Program-made: the position numbers and the translations under genes
Assembly (NCBI GenBank): GCA_905182995.1
Contig: CAJJDP010000010.1
Span: forward strand, 721,687 to 785,686
Origin: Paramecium octaurelia
Lineage: Eukaryota; Ciliophora; Oligohymenophorea; Peniculida; Parameciidae
Reading direction: 5' to 3'
DNA: 64,000 nucleotides
Part shown: one piece after another, positions 35,467-48,327 of the stretch
Layout: every line of letters starts with the position of its first letter
Numbering within the stretch: position 1 is the first letter of the stretch
The notes under the pieces: generated by a model
Told to the model about the DNA's origin: nothing
Database searches by the model: none
Seen by the model: only the letters and a program-made list of their open reading frames with translations

Positions 35467-36344
35467 ATGATTGATTTCGATCCCTCAACATTTGGATTAG
35501 CCCACACATATTAAAAGGAAGACAAAGATGAAATTAATACTTTAAGTATGCCTAGTGCACCTTAAGTGATTTACAGAAGCTTAAATGGTCCAACATAAAC
35601 AAATGGAGGAAATAAATTAAATAATTTCAAACATGGAACAACAACATTGGGATTTGTATTTAAAGAGGGCATTCTTTTGGCAGTAGATTCAAGAGCTAGT
35701 ATGGGTAGTTTTTTGAGTAGTGAACAAGTGCGAAAGGTCATTGAAATCAATGAGTATCTATTAGGTATGCGTATAATTCAAATTATTATAGGTACAATGG
35801 CTGGAGGTGCAGCTGATTGTTAATATTGGTTGGCATATTTAGCCAATCATTGTAGAACATATGAATTAAAAAATGGAAGTAAATTGAGTGTGGCGGCTGC
35901 CTCCAAATTCCTGTAAGGAATTCTTATTGGTTATAAAAACTCTGGTCTCTCAATGGGTTGTATGATAGCTGGTACTGATCTATCTGGACAACACTTATAT
36001 TACATTGATAATGATGGGATGAGATTGAAGGGAGACATCTTCTCAGTTGGCAGTGGTAGTACATATGCTTATGGTGTATTGGACAATTATTATAGATACG
36101 ATTTATCATTGGATGAAGCAGTAGAACTGGGAGTCAGAGCTATTTATCATGCAACACACAGAGACACTGCTTCAGGTGGTGTAGTTAGAGGTAACAATTG
36201 AAGATCATTCTAGTTTACCACATTCATTAGAATGGTTGGACTAAAGTACATGATGGAATCGATGTTGTCGATTTACATTATAAATTTGCATAATAAAAGG
36301 GATTAGTAGGAGATGGTGATGAAGCTAAATAGAGATTGTTTTGA
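35467..36344 (+). CDS. PSMB5: 20S proteasome subunit beta5
   Basis: ATG at 35467, TGA at 36342-36344, introns at 35765-35791 (27 nt, no in-frame TGA) and 36191-36213 (23 nt); 275 residues. A propeptide of about 57 residues precedes the HG|TTTLGF cleavage site. The active residues Thr1, Asp17 (AVDSRAS) and Lys33 (EQVRKVIEI) are present, as is [13 protein letters not shown] and the C-terminal [12 protein letters not shown]. Beta5 gives the proteasome its chymotrypsin-like activity. Confidence 0.96.
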
Positions 36345-36382
36345 TTTATAAAACATAATATTAATATTAATATTAAATTAAT

Positions 36383-37412
36383 ATGTCTAAGAAAGAACCT
36401 AAGAAGTAACAAAAGCAATAGGAAGAATCCAAATCTAAAATCAATTTTGAAGAACTCATTATGAATAATCTATCAGGATTTAAGATGGTTTAGGATAATA
36501 GTGGATATCATTTTACGATCTTGAATTTAAATCAAAAGAATGTAGATGCTTTGACTCAAACCTTTGGAAATTACAAATATATCGAATCTATAGATTTAAG
36601 TGGGAATAACATTACTGAAATTGTGCAACGTATAATTCATACTATCTAGTTTCATAACTGCCGTATTTGATCAGGTTGAATGTTGAAGGCAACAATATTA
36701 AGGATTTGAAATCCCTTGCCAATGAGGAGGCTTTCAAATCTCTTAAGTATCTTAATGCTGCTTCCAATAAACTTATAGAATTAGGGCCCATCAAAGTTCC
36801 ATTAATATAACTTAATCTGAATGATAATAAAATTGAAAAAATGGATACTTTTGATGGTAACCCAAAATTAAGGCAATTATATTTGAAGAGAAATAAAATC
36901 GCAGCTTTAACCTAGTTTTAAAATCTACCTGAATTGAAAGAACTCAAGTTGAGTGAAAATAAAATCAAGGCGATTTAGGGAGTTGAATTGCTCACTTCTA
37001 TTCAAATATTGCAATTAAGAAAAAACTTAGTATTTACTTAATATTGATCTAGATTGAAGGGTTTGATGAAACATTCCCAGTCTTGGAGAATATTGTTCAT
37101 TTTGATATTAGGGAGAACAAAATTGATAAATTCGATGAAATTACCAAGTTGCAAACTCTCCCAAATTTGAAAAGGTTGTTGTACAAAGGAAACCCTTTTG
37201 AGTCTAAAAGTCCCAATTATCTATTAGATACAATCAATATTATGGTAAGATTAGAAAAAATAAATAATATCTTTGTGACAAAGCAACTCAAGGAGAAGGC
37301 ATTCTCATTTGCTAAAGATAAATACGACAGGGAAGTAGAGCAGAAGAGATTGCAAGAGGAAGAGGAGAGAGCTAAAGAAGCGGCGGCACTTGCTGCCTAA
37401 TAGGAATAATGA
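36383..37412 (+). CDS. LRRC23: Leucine-rich repeat protein LRRC23 (radial spoke)
   Basis: ATG at 36383, TGA at 37410-37412, introns at 36630-36649 (20 nt) and 37030-37052 (23 nt); 328 residues. Seven or eight LRRs run through the centre (IESIDLSGNNITEI, LIRLNVEGNNIKDL, LIQLNLNDNKIEKM, LRQLYLKRNKIAAL, LKELKLSENKIKAI). The last LRR is followed by the cap YLLDTINIMVRLEKINN and a Glu/Ala-rich helix. The order and tail match LRRC23, a protein of the radial-spoke 3 head region of motile cilia. Another axonemal LRR protein remains possible. Confidence 0.85.
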
Positions 37413-37448
37413 TATTGTATAAATTTAAATTATAATACATTATTATGA

Positions 37449-38721
37449 TCATTTGGATCTTTTTTTAGATTTTAGTTCTCTGAATAAGAGGACACAGCAA
37501 ACTAATTCCGCCAGTAATGTAATGAGACATAAAAATGTAAATAAATGTTCGTCACCAATCCTTGGAATGATGACCTGAAACATCGCAGCTGTAAGAGTTC
37601 CAGTACTTTCAATTAATGATGAAACAGTCGATATAGCTGCCTTATCATTTTCAAACTACTTAGTAAGTTCAATAGAGATGACTCCTGATATATTGTTGTA
37701 AGGTCCTCCCTGGAATATACCTATAGCCAAGATGCAAAGATAGTAGGGCCAGACTACTAAATCCAACCAAAATCTAATCACCAACATTGAACACATAGCC
37801 AATAACAAACTTGGTACGAAATAACAAGCACGTCGCTTATATTTATCGCCCAAGTATCCTAGGAAGATTCCTCCTACATAGCAACCGACATCAAACATTT
37901 ATGAAATATAGGAGGAATGGTTTTCGAGCTTCTCTCCCTTTTGTTAAAAATAGAAAGGTAGCCAATCTAGGAATCCATAAAAAGTTCCTTTAAGACAAGC
38001 GTAGCCCACTGCATAGATGGCAACCCCAGGAACCATCCAAGCTGATAGAATATTTAAATTTTTATTTTTCTATTTCAATATCAGAGGGGCAGATTCTGAT
38101 TCGTTCATACCTTAAATTTGATTTCTCGGTTCGCTCTATAGGAAAGATAATGTGGCCACGCTAACTAGGATTAGACAGCAGGACATAAAGTAAAAGCCCC
38201 AATAAACGGGCATTTCAAGTCTTTAAATGACAACATCACCAATTATCAATCCATAAATATCCCCCGCATTTACGCAACCAGACCATAAACCCATCATTAG
38301 GCCTACCTTGTGATTCTTAAACCAATTGCCCAATACGTTCACACATGCAGGGTAGCATGCAGATTGGATTAGACCATTAATAGCCATTAAGACTATGACC
38401 AAGGGGCTATTCCTTAAAATTTAAATCTTACAAGGTTAAGAGTTGGAACTCTTGCAATATTCCAAGGATCGCAAACAACATACCAACAGCCATACAACTA
38501 ATTCCTATGGAATGTTTCAAACTGTTTTTGCAACACATTGGGCCAATTGTATTCATCCCTATTCCATAGGTTAATAAGAATGTCAAATATGCTTAGCCCA
38601 TTTTGTTTTTATTGTAGTCATCGATAGTTAAATATTTTTGCATGTATGACCATAGAGTTCTGGCTGCATGCATTTACGCATAGCTAATAAATGTAAGAAT
38701 CAAAACAGTCTTTTTTCCCAT
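37449..38721 (-). CDS. Major facilitator transporter, SLC37-like
   Basis: ATG at 38721, TGA at 37449-37451, one 19-nt intron at 38413-38431; 417 residues with twelve predicted helices. Marks of the organophosphate-antiporter branch are NGLIQSACYPACVNVLGNWF, the G-x-W-S-x-C loop at LMMGLWSGCVNAGDIYG, FLDWLPFYF, the FDVGCYVGGIFLGYLGDKYK loop and FQGGPYNNISGVISIEL. SLC37 proteins exchange sugar phosphates or glycerol phosphate for phosphate; the substrate here is inferred only. The intron is close to the lower size limit known for Paramecium. Confidence 0.88.
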
Positions 38722-38897
38722 TAAAATAATTGTTATTTATAAGTCTATTCTTTATGTATTATGTGATATTAATTAATGATCTAGACGTACGCATTATAAT
38801 TATTTCAATAACAAAATTGAATATTATATATATTGAAAAGTACAAATGATTGAGATTATTTTATATTTTATTATTTGTAAGTCTCATTATTATTTAA

Positions 38898-40507
38898 ATG
38901 ATATACTTAATTTTAGGGGTCATTTTTGCACTTGCAATAGGCTGTTTCATGAGTGCCAAACCATTAAAGTAGAAGATTGAATCCAAGATAAGAAAGGAGA
39001 AAACAGAAGGAAAAGAGAATGAATCTCTTGAGCATTCTTATGCTGAATCTAAAAGTAGTGGATTACTATTTTGCAATGTTTGCAAAAAGCTGCTATTTAG
39101 TCTATGGGGAGCACAATATCATGAATGTCTAATATGCGGAATTTATGTTCACAAAAAATGCAGAAGAAATCAAATATAATGCAAATTTATAAAATCCACT
39201 TAGAATGAGCTTGGTCATCAATGGCTGAGCGGAAATCTCCCTATGAATTCAATATGTTGCCATTGTGGATTAACATGTGGATACTTCTTTGATTTGGAAG
39301 GCAAAAGTTGTCTTTGGTGTTAAAAGGTTGTCCATGAAGAATGCAAAGACAAAGTAAATTAATAATGTGACTTTGGGGAATTCAAAGATGCAATCATTTT
39401 ACCGAATGGAAACTTCACTAAACCAATAATTGTTGTTATCAATTAGAAGTCTGGAGGATAAGTAGGCGTAGACTTTTATAAATCTTTTCTTAGGTATATA
39501 GAGTTTATATTTAGATTTTTAAACCCTATCCAAGTGTTGAATATCTAGGAAATGCATAAATTAAAGAATTTCACACATATAAAGACAGCGAAATTGATCA
39601 CTGCAGGAGGAGATGGTACAGTTGCGAGTGTGATAAATTATATCAAGGAATTTGATTGGAATCCTCCTATTGCCATTCTACCATTAGGAACAGGAAACGA
39701 TTTGAGCAGAGCATTGGGATGGGTAATGATCTAGTAATATAAGATAAGGGTGGAACATACGAATAACTGGATGCATCTCATGTGTTATCAAAAATAATGA
39801 ACAATGAGAATGTTACGTTATTGGATAGATGGAATGTAAAGATAGGGAATAAGAATTTTAAGCTATTTAATTATTTTGGAATTGGATTAGATGCAAAGTT
39901 TTGCTATGATTTTCATAATTTGAGATAGACATCGCCTTAATTATTTAAAAGCAGATTGGGGAATAAGCTGATTTATACATAGATGGGTTTGAATGATTTA
40001 ATTAAGAATGAAAAGAGTGGTTTGGGAAAGAAAATAAAAGTCATTTGTGATGATTAGGTTATAGATATTCCAGATTAGGTTGAAAATGTTATTATTTTAA
40101 ACATCAATTCTTGGAGTGGAGGGGTTACTGGATTATGGGAATAAGATGGAGACTTTAAGCAATAAAAAATGAATGATGGACTTTTAGAGATAATTGGAGT
40201 TACAAGTATTCTGCATTTGGGTCGAATTCAAGTGGGATTGGATAAACCATATCAACTTGGCTAAGGTAGAAAGATATAGATTATATACCCTTCAAATTCT
40301 TATGTCTAGATTGATGGTGAACCACTCTCAATAGGACCATCTATTATTGATATCTCTTTAGTTGATAAGGTACAAGTTCTGACCAATTACGAATTGACAT
40401 GGGAGAATAGATTCCTGAAGACTATGGATTGGGCTGAAGAACAGAATCACATCACCAAACAAGCAAAAGATGAAATTGTGAATCGTATGTTACATTATTA
40501 TTAATGA
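38898..40507 (+). CDS. Diacylglycerol kinase with N-terminal anchor and two C1 domains
   Basis: ATG at 38898, TGA at 40505-40507, intron at 39723-39748 (26 nt); 520 or 527 residues, depending on whether 39494-39514 (21 nt) is spliced. A hydrophobic anchor (MIYLILGVIFALAIGCF) starts the protein. Two C1 zinc fingers follow (CNVCKKLLFSLWGAQYHEC; HQWLSGNLPMNSICCHCGL). The catalytic half has AGGDGTVASVINYI and AILPLGTGNDLSRALGW, then the accessory domain with ILNINSWSGG and QIDGEPLSIGPS. It phosphorylates diacylglycerol to phosphatidic acid. An anchor before C1 domains recalls DGK-epsilon and plant DGK1/2. Confidence 0.94.
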
Positions 40508-40527
40508 ATTAACAAATATTAAAAAAA

Positions 40528-41562
40528 ATGGGTATCACCGAACAAGACCTATTACCTCTTAAGAAAATCAAAGTACCTCCAGAATATGAAAATGATTCTC
40601 AATTCTATTAGGAAACAATCATGAAATAATACGAAAAAAGAAGATAGAGGTTGCTGAGCGAATATAATGACTTATTAAATAAAAAATCAGAAGAAACCCA
40701 AATTCACCAAAAATCATAATCTCCAGAAGACAAACAAGAGGACTTGACTACTTCGAGAATTAATGACAAATTGTTGAAGATGAAGAAGTTTTAACAAAAT
40801 TAAAGAGAATAATAATTAATACAATATTCATATAAAGAGCAATTGATTGAAACCAGAAGGAAATAAATTAGCAGCGAGAGAGAATTACGTGCATTTTAAA
40901 AAGAAGTTTAAGATACTTCTCGACTAGAATAAGTCTAAAGAAATCGAGATATGATATAGAAATTAATAACAGATAAGCAAGTTAAAAGAAGAATGAGTTA
41001 TGATGCTAAACTCTAGAAATGGGAGCTCCTTAAATAAGCTTAATATTTAATTCCCAGAAGTACTAGAGTAGACGAAACTTTGGCTCGTTATTAAAAATGT
41101 TTAGAAGATAAAAAATAGCAGGATATGCAGAGACTAAAAAGATTGGAAGAGAGTTTAGAGAAGGCTTGCTCCAAAAAAACTTAAAATATTGTTGAAATTA
41201 AAAGAAGAGGATTATTAGAATAGCTGAAAATAGAAGAAGCCTTGTTCAATAGAGCTAGGTCTTAAAATGCAAGAAATACCAATATTCTAGAAAAAGCACC
41301 TTAAAAAACTGTATTGATTCGACCATCCATGAGTGAAATACCTTAATAAAAACCATTTCCTTAGCCAAAATTTCTATTTTCTAAACAATAAATGAAATTA
41401 CATTCATAAACTATTTCACATTTTTCATAAGAAATTATATCACTTGTAGATTCCGTTAATATTCACGATATAGAAGAGAAATTACTATAAGTATTTGCTT
41501 CACAGGACAAGACATAAAGGGAATTATTTGCTAAAACTAATTATTTATTTTTATATCACTGA
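40528..41562 (+). CDS. Gln/Lys-rich coiled-coil protein
   Basis: ATG at 40528, TGA at 41560-41562, no intron found; 344 residues. It is highly helical, charged and rich in glutamine encoded by TAA and TAG (YKEQLIETRRKQISSEREL, LEDKKQQDMQRLKRLEESLE). The C-terminal 80 residues are less charged. No domain is recognised. The ATG follows the stop of the diacylglycerol kinase gene by only 20 bp on the same strand. Confidence 0.72.
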
Positions 41563-42088
41563 TTTTTATCTTCTCAAAATTCATTCTATTTTATTTATGA
41601 CTTCATAAAATCCCATTCTATTTCATTGCATTAAATTAGCATCCAAAATCGGGAAATTTATCTGAATGAATTGAAATATATAAACATAAAACTAATTTTA
41701 TTTTTAAAAAATTACAATAGATTTTCTTTAAAAAATGAATGTGTCCCAATCCAAATTTTCTTATATCATCTTATCACAAACTCATTAGAAAATGCCCATA
41801 TATTTATCTCCTAAGTCTAAAACTCTCTTCAATCAAATATTTAATTATTATGATAAGTTATTAAATTGATATATTCTACTGATAATAAATAAGGTTTCAT
41901 CTTTTTGTTTTATAAATCTTAAGTAAAATGTGTTAAAATTGAACGAGTGATGAAAATATTAATTTAATTAAAATGGTAAAATAAGTGATTCATAATTAAG
42001 TCTTACAAAGATGTATAAAATTTTAATATAGATAATAATTGGGATTAATAAATTTTATTGAACAAAAAACGAATATAATTAAAATAAA
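41563..42088. other. Intergenic, AT-rich
   Basis: About 525 bp between two plus-strand genes with no coding pattern, repeat or RNA signal that I can support. Confidence 0.55.
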
Positions 42089-43833
42089 ATGTTTGGTAAA
42101 GTGATTGTCTTAATCATGTCAATATTAAGTCATCTTCTCATTTACAATTTTATAAGGATTTCGCTTGTGTATAAAAATAAGTAAGAAGTTGAACAAATAT
42201 TAACATACCTGAACAAATACTTAACAACAACCTATTATGCTCCTCCAGCCAATCATTCTGCAGTACAAATTTATTTGCCATTTTTAGTATAATTCAATTC
42301 TGGTCAAACCAGAATACGACTATTGTAAAAGATCAGACATATACAAATTTTATCACCCTGATGTCATTATGACCGACACGTATACTTTTCGTGAAGCCAG
42401 AGGAGTTATCAGAGATGCATTGAGATCGTCATATTATGATTGCATTCCCAAAATGTACTTTAAAATACAGAATACTTAAAGTAACCATCTATATTCTAAT
42501 AAATACCTAGTCTTATCTAAATATGTGTTACCAGAACAATTGACTTTACCATTCACCTACTACGACTAATTGATACATAAATTTAAAGTTGGATAAGGTA
42601 GAGATTATTTTATAGATATTAGCTTCTCTATGCTTGTTCTAAAAATATAACCATTTGCCATCAAGACACGTTCTCTCTCATAAAGACAACCTTATGAATA
42701 ACTAATATAAATACATAGACTCTCTACGAGAGAAAGGTGTTGATTAAGAGTGTATCAACAATGCAACCTTCATCCCGAAAACCTATCGTTTATTTTAGAA
42801 ATAAGATTGCAAGGAATTTTTCGATTATTTGAATTCTAGTGAGTATTAGGACAAAATAGCTGAGGAAGGACCCTAATTTATTACCAAAGTAGGTTTAGAG
42901 GTTCATAGAGGCAGAGGTATAAAAGTCCTGTTTCCTGCCGAAACTAAAAAATTGTAAGAGACTTATCGATATGGTAAGAGATGCGGATTAGATCATTCAC
43001 TGTTAGTAGCACAATAGTATATTGGAAATCCGATGCTCTACAATAAACATAAGATAGAGTTTCGAATATATTGGGTCCTGGCCTCCACCAACCCAATAAT
43101 AGCCTATGCTTATGATAACACCTTAATCAGAAGGTGTATAGCTCCTTTTGATAAATTTTCTTTGAATAAGGAGGCTCATGTTTGTAATACAGCCATCGTG
43201 AAGAGTACTCTGAAATAGAGAGGATCTGATTTGGATATGGATGATGAAAATGCTGATGAATCTGAATTGTTTATTGATTGGAAATTAGATTATTTGCAAG
43301 AGTTGCTACTAAAATAGGGGAAGATTAAGGACAAAAAGTGGCTCTAAAATTATCTCTATCCTACAGTTGATAGAATGATCATCCATTCTATTAAGTCTGT
43401 GGAAGGATAGATAACAAAAGACAGTAGATTAGCAGAGTTCTTTGCTGCTGATTTTATTTTGACTGATGATCTGAAAATTCACATCATGGAAATTAATTAT
43501 AACCCTTAAACACTCAAGACTACACCTGCAAGAGAGAAGCAACATACCAAGATGACTTAGGATATGATTGATATTCAAAATGCCTATCTTAGGAGCAAGT
43601 ACTTAAGATTTAAGAAGATCATTCTGAAAATAGTAGCTAAGATGAAAAAAGAAAAAAGACCTCTCGATTAAACTCTTACACCTAAAATTATAGAGGAAAT
43701 AAACGAAGCATACAAGGATAAGCTAGATTAAGGAATAAAACTATAAGATGACAATCTATTCAGATTAGTAATGGATGAAAACTTGCCAGGGACAAAACAA
43801 TATAAGAATCTAATTTAGACCAAATGTTTATGA
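42089..43833 (+). CDS. Tubulin-tyrosine-ligase-like protein with N-terminal anchor
   Basis: ATG at 42089, TGA at 43831-43833, introns at 42263-42287 and 42598-42622 (25 nt each); 564 residues. A hydrophobic N-terminus (VIVLIMSILSHLLIYNFI) is followed by the TTL fold: KYNHLPSRHVLSHKDNL, then NATFIPKTYRL, ITKVGLEVHRGRGIKVLF, EFRIYWVLASTNPIIAY and the metal site FFAADFILTDDLKIHIMEIN with YNP. TTLL enzymes add Tyr, Glu or Gly to tubulin and other proteins. The anchor is unusual for the family and suggests a membrane-bound or lumenal ligase. Confidence 0.92.
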
Positions 43834-44332
43834 TGTATTGAGATTGATGTTGTAATCAAATATAAATATTAACATAATTTATTTATTTGTTATTAATAGA
43901 AGTTAAATCTAATTATTATTAATATTTAAAAACCTCTCTAAAGTTAACTTTCTATTTTTAGAATTATAATTTATTGTGTTCTTCTAAATTCAGTTTATTA
44001 GTTGATAATATTGTAATTTATATTCAACTATTTTTCTTTAAATTTGATCCATCTCCTTCTAAGTCAATTACAAATAGAGATATATATATAATTTATCTTA
44101 TTTTCCATATGCACTCCCATCCATTTCAGTAGAATAAGTAAATTATTATGTTATACAATTTCTCTTTCTTATTACAGCTATTAGGTATTAAATCATATAT
44201 ATAATTCAATTTATATGATAAGGATATATAATTAATTTATATAAATTATGAAAATACAAAAATAGAATATGATGTTTAACAAAATGTAAGGATAAAATAT
44301 TAAAACAAATAATATATACATTTAGATGTAAT
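43834..44332. other. Intergenic, AT-rich, convergent gene ends
   Basis: About 500 bp of extremely AT-rich sequence with TATATA runs. No gene or RNA is apparent. Confidence 0.55.
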
Positions 44333-45070
44333 TCATAATTAGGGTTATTTTCCGAAGACAGTATTCGAATTGTATTAATTGAAAACTGAGAATTCTGAGG
44401 TTTATTGTTTTGGAACTGGAGAAGTAAATCTAGATGGATTTTTAGATTGTTCATTGGATTGAACTCGATGAGTGTTTGATCCAAAACATGATTTGTGAGA
44501 AGTGGCAGTACTTCCTTCAGTCTTGGTAGCTGAATCTCTAGAGGTTGATTAACTCTACAATTCTTTAATTTGTTGTTTTAAAGTTTGTATTTCTTAATCT
44601 CTCTTGATGAGCATTTGACTTTGAGCTAGCGTCAATTTTTATTAAAGTTCATGAGCCTATCTCTTGAGGTCAAAGTTTTCTTCTAGTAGAGCGGAGTTCT
44701 CTTCTTCCAATTCTTTTCTTTTGTTCAACAACTCTTTGTTCTATTTCAATATTCTTTGATATGATTCGCTCAACTGTTTATTATGTTACTCGATGTTTTA
44801 CGATTATTCATATAATTGCCTAGATACTAAGCATAGACTTTAAGGAATAATACTTATGACAACATCATCCTTTGGGAATTCTGGTAAAAAATTACTAGAC
44901 TAATTAAGTTGGTTTGATTAATTCATTTCATCTAACTTAGGAGCTGAGAAACTGAGTTCTCTTTGGTCCTACATTTCATCCAAATAAAGTGATTCTCGAA
45001 TTCCCTGATTGAAGAGAGTGGCGAATTGATCTGGAGACAGAAATATGGGGTTAGTGCTGCTTCGTTACAT
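44333..45070 (-). CDS. Coiled-coil protein, unknown function
   Basis: An intronless frame from ATG 45070 to TGA 44333-44335, 245 residues. After a head with NPIFLSPDQFATLFNQGI the protein has one long coiled coil (RILKQNKELLNKRKELEEE, ENFDLKRQAHELQQKLTLAQ, IQTLKQQIKELQ) and a Ser/Thr-rich, disordered end. No family recognised. Its ATG lies 26 bp from the stop of the upstream RING gene on the same strand. Confidence 0.78.
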
Positions 45071-45096
45071 GATAATTTAATTAATATTATATAGTG

Positions 45097-47534
45097 TCAT
45101 TTAATTAAATGAGAAGTATGATTATCCGACTCATTTAATCTGTCCAAAATTTAAGATTTAATGATTGCATACTCTTCTTTGTTGGCTAAAAAGTAATCTG
45201 CTTTCTAATTGCAAATCGGACATTTATCAAAAAACCCTTTGATTCTCATCCAATCCTCAAAACAATTATAGTGATAAACATGGCCACAAAATAATTGAGC
45301 GACGAATTAGGAAACATCAAATTGATCAAAGCAAAATGAACACTAATCCTCTCCATACAACAATAAAGAGGGGTCAGATGGATATTTCGTAATTATTTCT
45401 TAATCAATTAAATTCTGCATTACATTCTTCAATCTCTCATTCGACAAAGGAACCTAGTGTTGTAAATACGGGGCAATCTAAATTAGAAATACAAACAATT
45501 ACGTAGATTAGATCATTGTCTATTGTTTGGGCTACCAAATACTATAGTCTTCTCTTAGCCATGTATCCCATAATACAAAATAGGAAAATGCCGCATAAGA
45601 GCCAAACCAACATCTACAGCAACGAAGATTTGAGTCGTTCTGCCATTGAAATTGGAGGAGAATTATAAAAGGAGAATGAAACATTATTGGCCAAATTATC
45701 TTCAACGAATATAATAGTGTATCTAAAGTAATAGGCTTTGAAGGGATAGGTCGTGGTCTAATTGAGATCCCAAGGTACAAAATTCATTTATGTGCAAATC
45801 TCATTCTTATTTAAACCTAAACAAATAGATATCTAAACATAAGAAGGGATGTTCACGAGGTTAGCCTTGAAAAATATGTTGAATTACTGAATTTCCTCAG
45901 CATCAAAGAACCAAGAACAAATTTACCCTTTTCTTATTTTCCCTTAATAGGTAAACTATTTATTCAATGAAAACTCAGTTTAATTGTAGTCGCAAAAGGC
46001 CGAGGAGGATTAGGATTGTATTTCCTCGCATTTCCATATCTTGCCATAATACCACTTAGAACTTTACTCATTTGAGGATAAATCAATCTCATACATTTGA
46101 GTTTCCTTCTGGCAAGAATCATTTTGCCAATTGCAACCAATTTGAGTGTTACATTTTGAGCAACTGCTTTGGAAACTGCAATAATCGGTAAATTATTAAA
46201 ATAACTCAGAACTAATACACTATTATTCGTATGGAACTAAAGAGATCTCATAGTTATAATATAAAAGATCACAAGGCTTAAGACAAGAAGTGTAATTCTA
46301 CAATTCTTAGAGAGGTGCAATTTTGGAAGAATTTTATTTTATGTCCTCTCCTAAGAATTGGAGTTAATATAGTAAAGATTAATAATTGGGATATGGAAAT
46401 TAGGTAAATTCGTTTAAGCACTCCTCCTCTTAAATGATATTCTGTTATATATCCATTTATATTTTTAATATTTCCATGTTGTCATAAATAAAAACGAACT
46501 ACCTTTCATTTAGAACAAATATGGAATCAGTAAAAGGAGCATCTAAGATCTGTTATTAAATAACTTATTGTTAAGTGAACCAATTTTTATTATTCTCTAT
46601 GTAAAAGACTTGAGTTTAATTGTTGACTTTCTAAAATATCAGATTAGTGTTATGATCAAAATGTAAAGGGGATTTGGAGAAAAATTTTAAGAGTTGAACT
46701 TCAAAAATAATGGAGGAAATCGAAAATAATGCTTAACAAGTTTGTAATTCAACTAGTAAATAATCTTCAAATGATTTTAATTCCATAATGGTCTCATTTC
46801 TATCTAGGAAGTCTGAAACAGAATATTTCGAAACATATCTCAATTGCCAATCCAAAAAGGAGTACTCTAACAGATTTAAAATATTCGTTTCTGCAATTAC
46901 AACTATTAGGCTATTTCTTTATTTATTGTAATATTGTGTAAATCCTCTGATATCACAAGTAGTATCACAAGTAAAGTTGAGTGCCTTCAATGGAAAAGAA
47001 TTGACCCTACTTGGATGGATTGGGATAAAATAACACGTAAAATACTGTTCATTGATATGACTTACTATATTTAGAAATCATATAATTACCTAGAAGTCCA
47101 ATCATGTTCAAGATCCCATCAATCACAGTTGCTTAGTAATTATAGAATGAGTATTTATGAACTGAAAGTGATGTAATCACCTACAGCAAATCTCCATAGT
47201 ATGAGTTGTATAAAACTTGCAATTTAATTTGGTATTGTTGAGTTTCTGGATCTATAAGCAATTCGCTTAGAAGCATGTTGCTTAGTTACACATCTTCTGT
47301 TTTATTGAAGGAATATGCATAGATGAATTCATCATTCAATGATGATTTAGAAATTATGGCATTCATTTATGAACACTGAAATAATAGATTGTCTTTATTC
47401 CCTCCCTTAATTTTACATCTAGTGAATAGATCTGTAATGTTATTGTTAGTTGAGTTATCAAATAAACTGGAACTGTAGCATGTTTAAATCAGCAATAAAA
47501 TTATCATTTCAATTATTAATGTTTCAAATTTCAT
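45097..47534 (-). CDS. Transmembrane RING-H2 ubiquitin ligase with PSI-like ectodomain
   Basis: ATG at 47534, TGA at 45097-45099, introns at 47065-47089 and 45478-45502 (25 nt each); 795 residues. A signal peptide (FETLIIEMIILLLIQTC) opens a large ectodomain with a CDTTCD pair and, near residue 470, a PSI-like knot CSFQSSCSKCNTQIGCNWQ. One membrane helix follows (MLVWLLCGIFLFCIMGYM). The cytosolic end holds the RING-H2: CSFCFDQF, FCGHVYHYNCFEDW and KCPICNQKA. The protein is probably a membrane E3 ligase whose lumenal part reads cargo or ligand. Close relatives of this layout are common in ciliates as far as I recall. Confidence 0.9.
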
Positions 47535-48327
47535 CTATATTCCTAGCTTTCATTCATACAAAAATCATTACACCTGCGTTCTAGTACAATTATTTAGCGA
47601 GAACGAACTACATAAATTAATTAGATTCTCTAATAAAGGATAGCAAATTATGATATATCATATTAATAGATAATTTTGATATAGAACTGGATTAATGATA
47701 ATGAGGTTAATCAAAATTCGATAGATTGTTAATATATCTGGAACCATTTTTAAAGATATGTAAATAGGATTATACTCGGTAAATTATTGAGTTAGAAGAG
47801 GTTTCAATAATTTTTGGATAATTTACTTTTGGAAATATGATAATATTTGTTTAATATGAGAAAATATACTTAAAATTTAATTAGAAATAACCCTCATGAT
47901 GAGCATTTGTTTTCTTCTCTACTTAAAAGATAGATGTAATTCTATTTTTCAATTCATCATCATCATTTAAAGAATAGGAATAAATATTTTTCTTAAATAT
48001 ATGAAAAATGTAACTAAAAAGTATCTTTTAAGTTAATATTGCTAAAATTCAGTGAAATATAGAAAAGCAAAGAAGTCTTTTTATATAATTTAACTTTTAA
48101 ATTCAGTTATTTAGATCTTTGTTATTAATTTTTCTAATTCTTTTTATGCTATCAAGGCTAAATGCCCAAAATATATATTCCAAGGTGTTGATATTTATAA
48201 ATTGGTGACTTATATTTTAATTTTATTGCAAAATATTATATGTTTTAATTATAAAGACTTATAGATTTCCTTTTAAAGATGTATAATTATATATTGACGC
48301 ATTAATATATATATTATTGTATAATTA
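47535..48327. other. Divergent spacer, AT-rich
   Basis: About 790 bp between the starts of the RING gene and the VAMP7 gene. No coding pattern or RNA is visible; both promoters must lie here. Confidence 0.55.
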
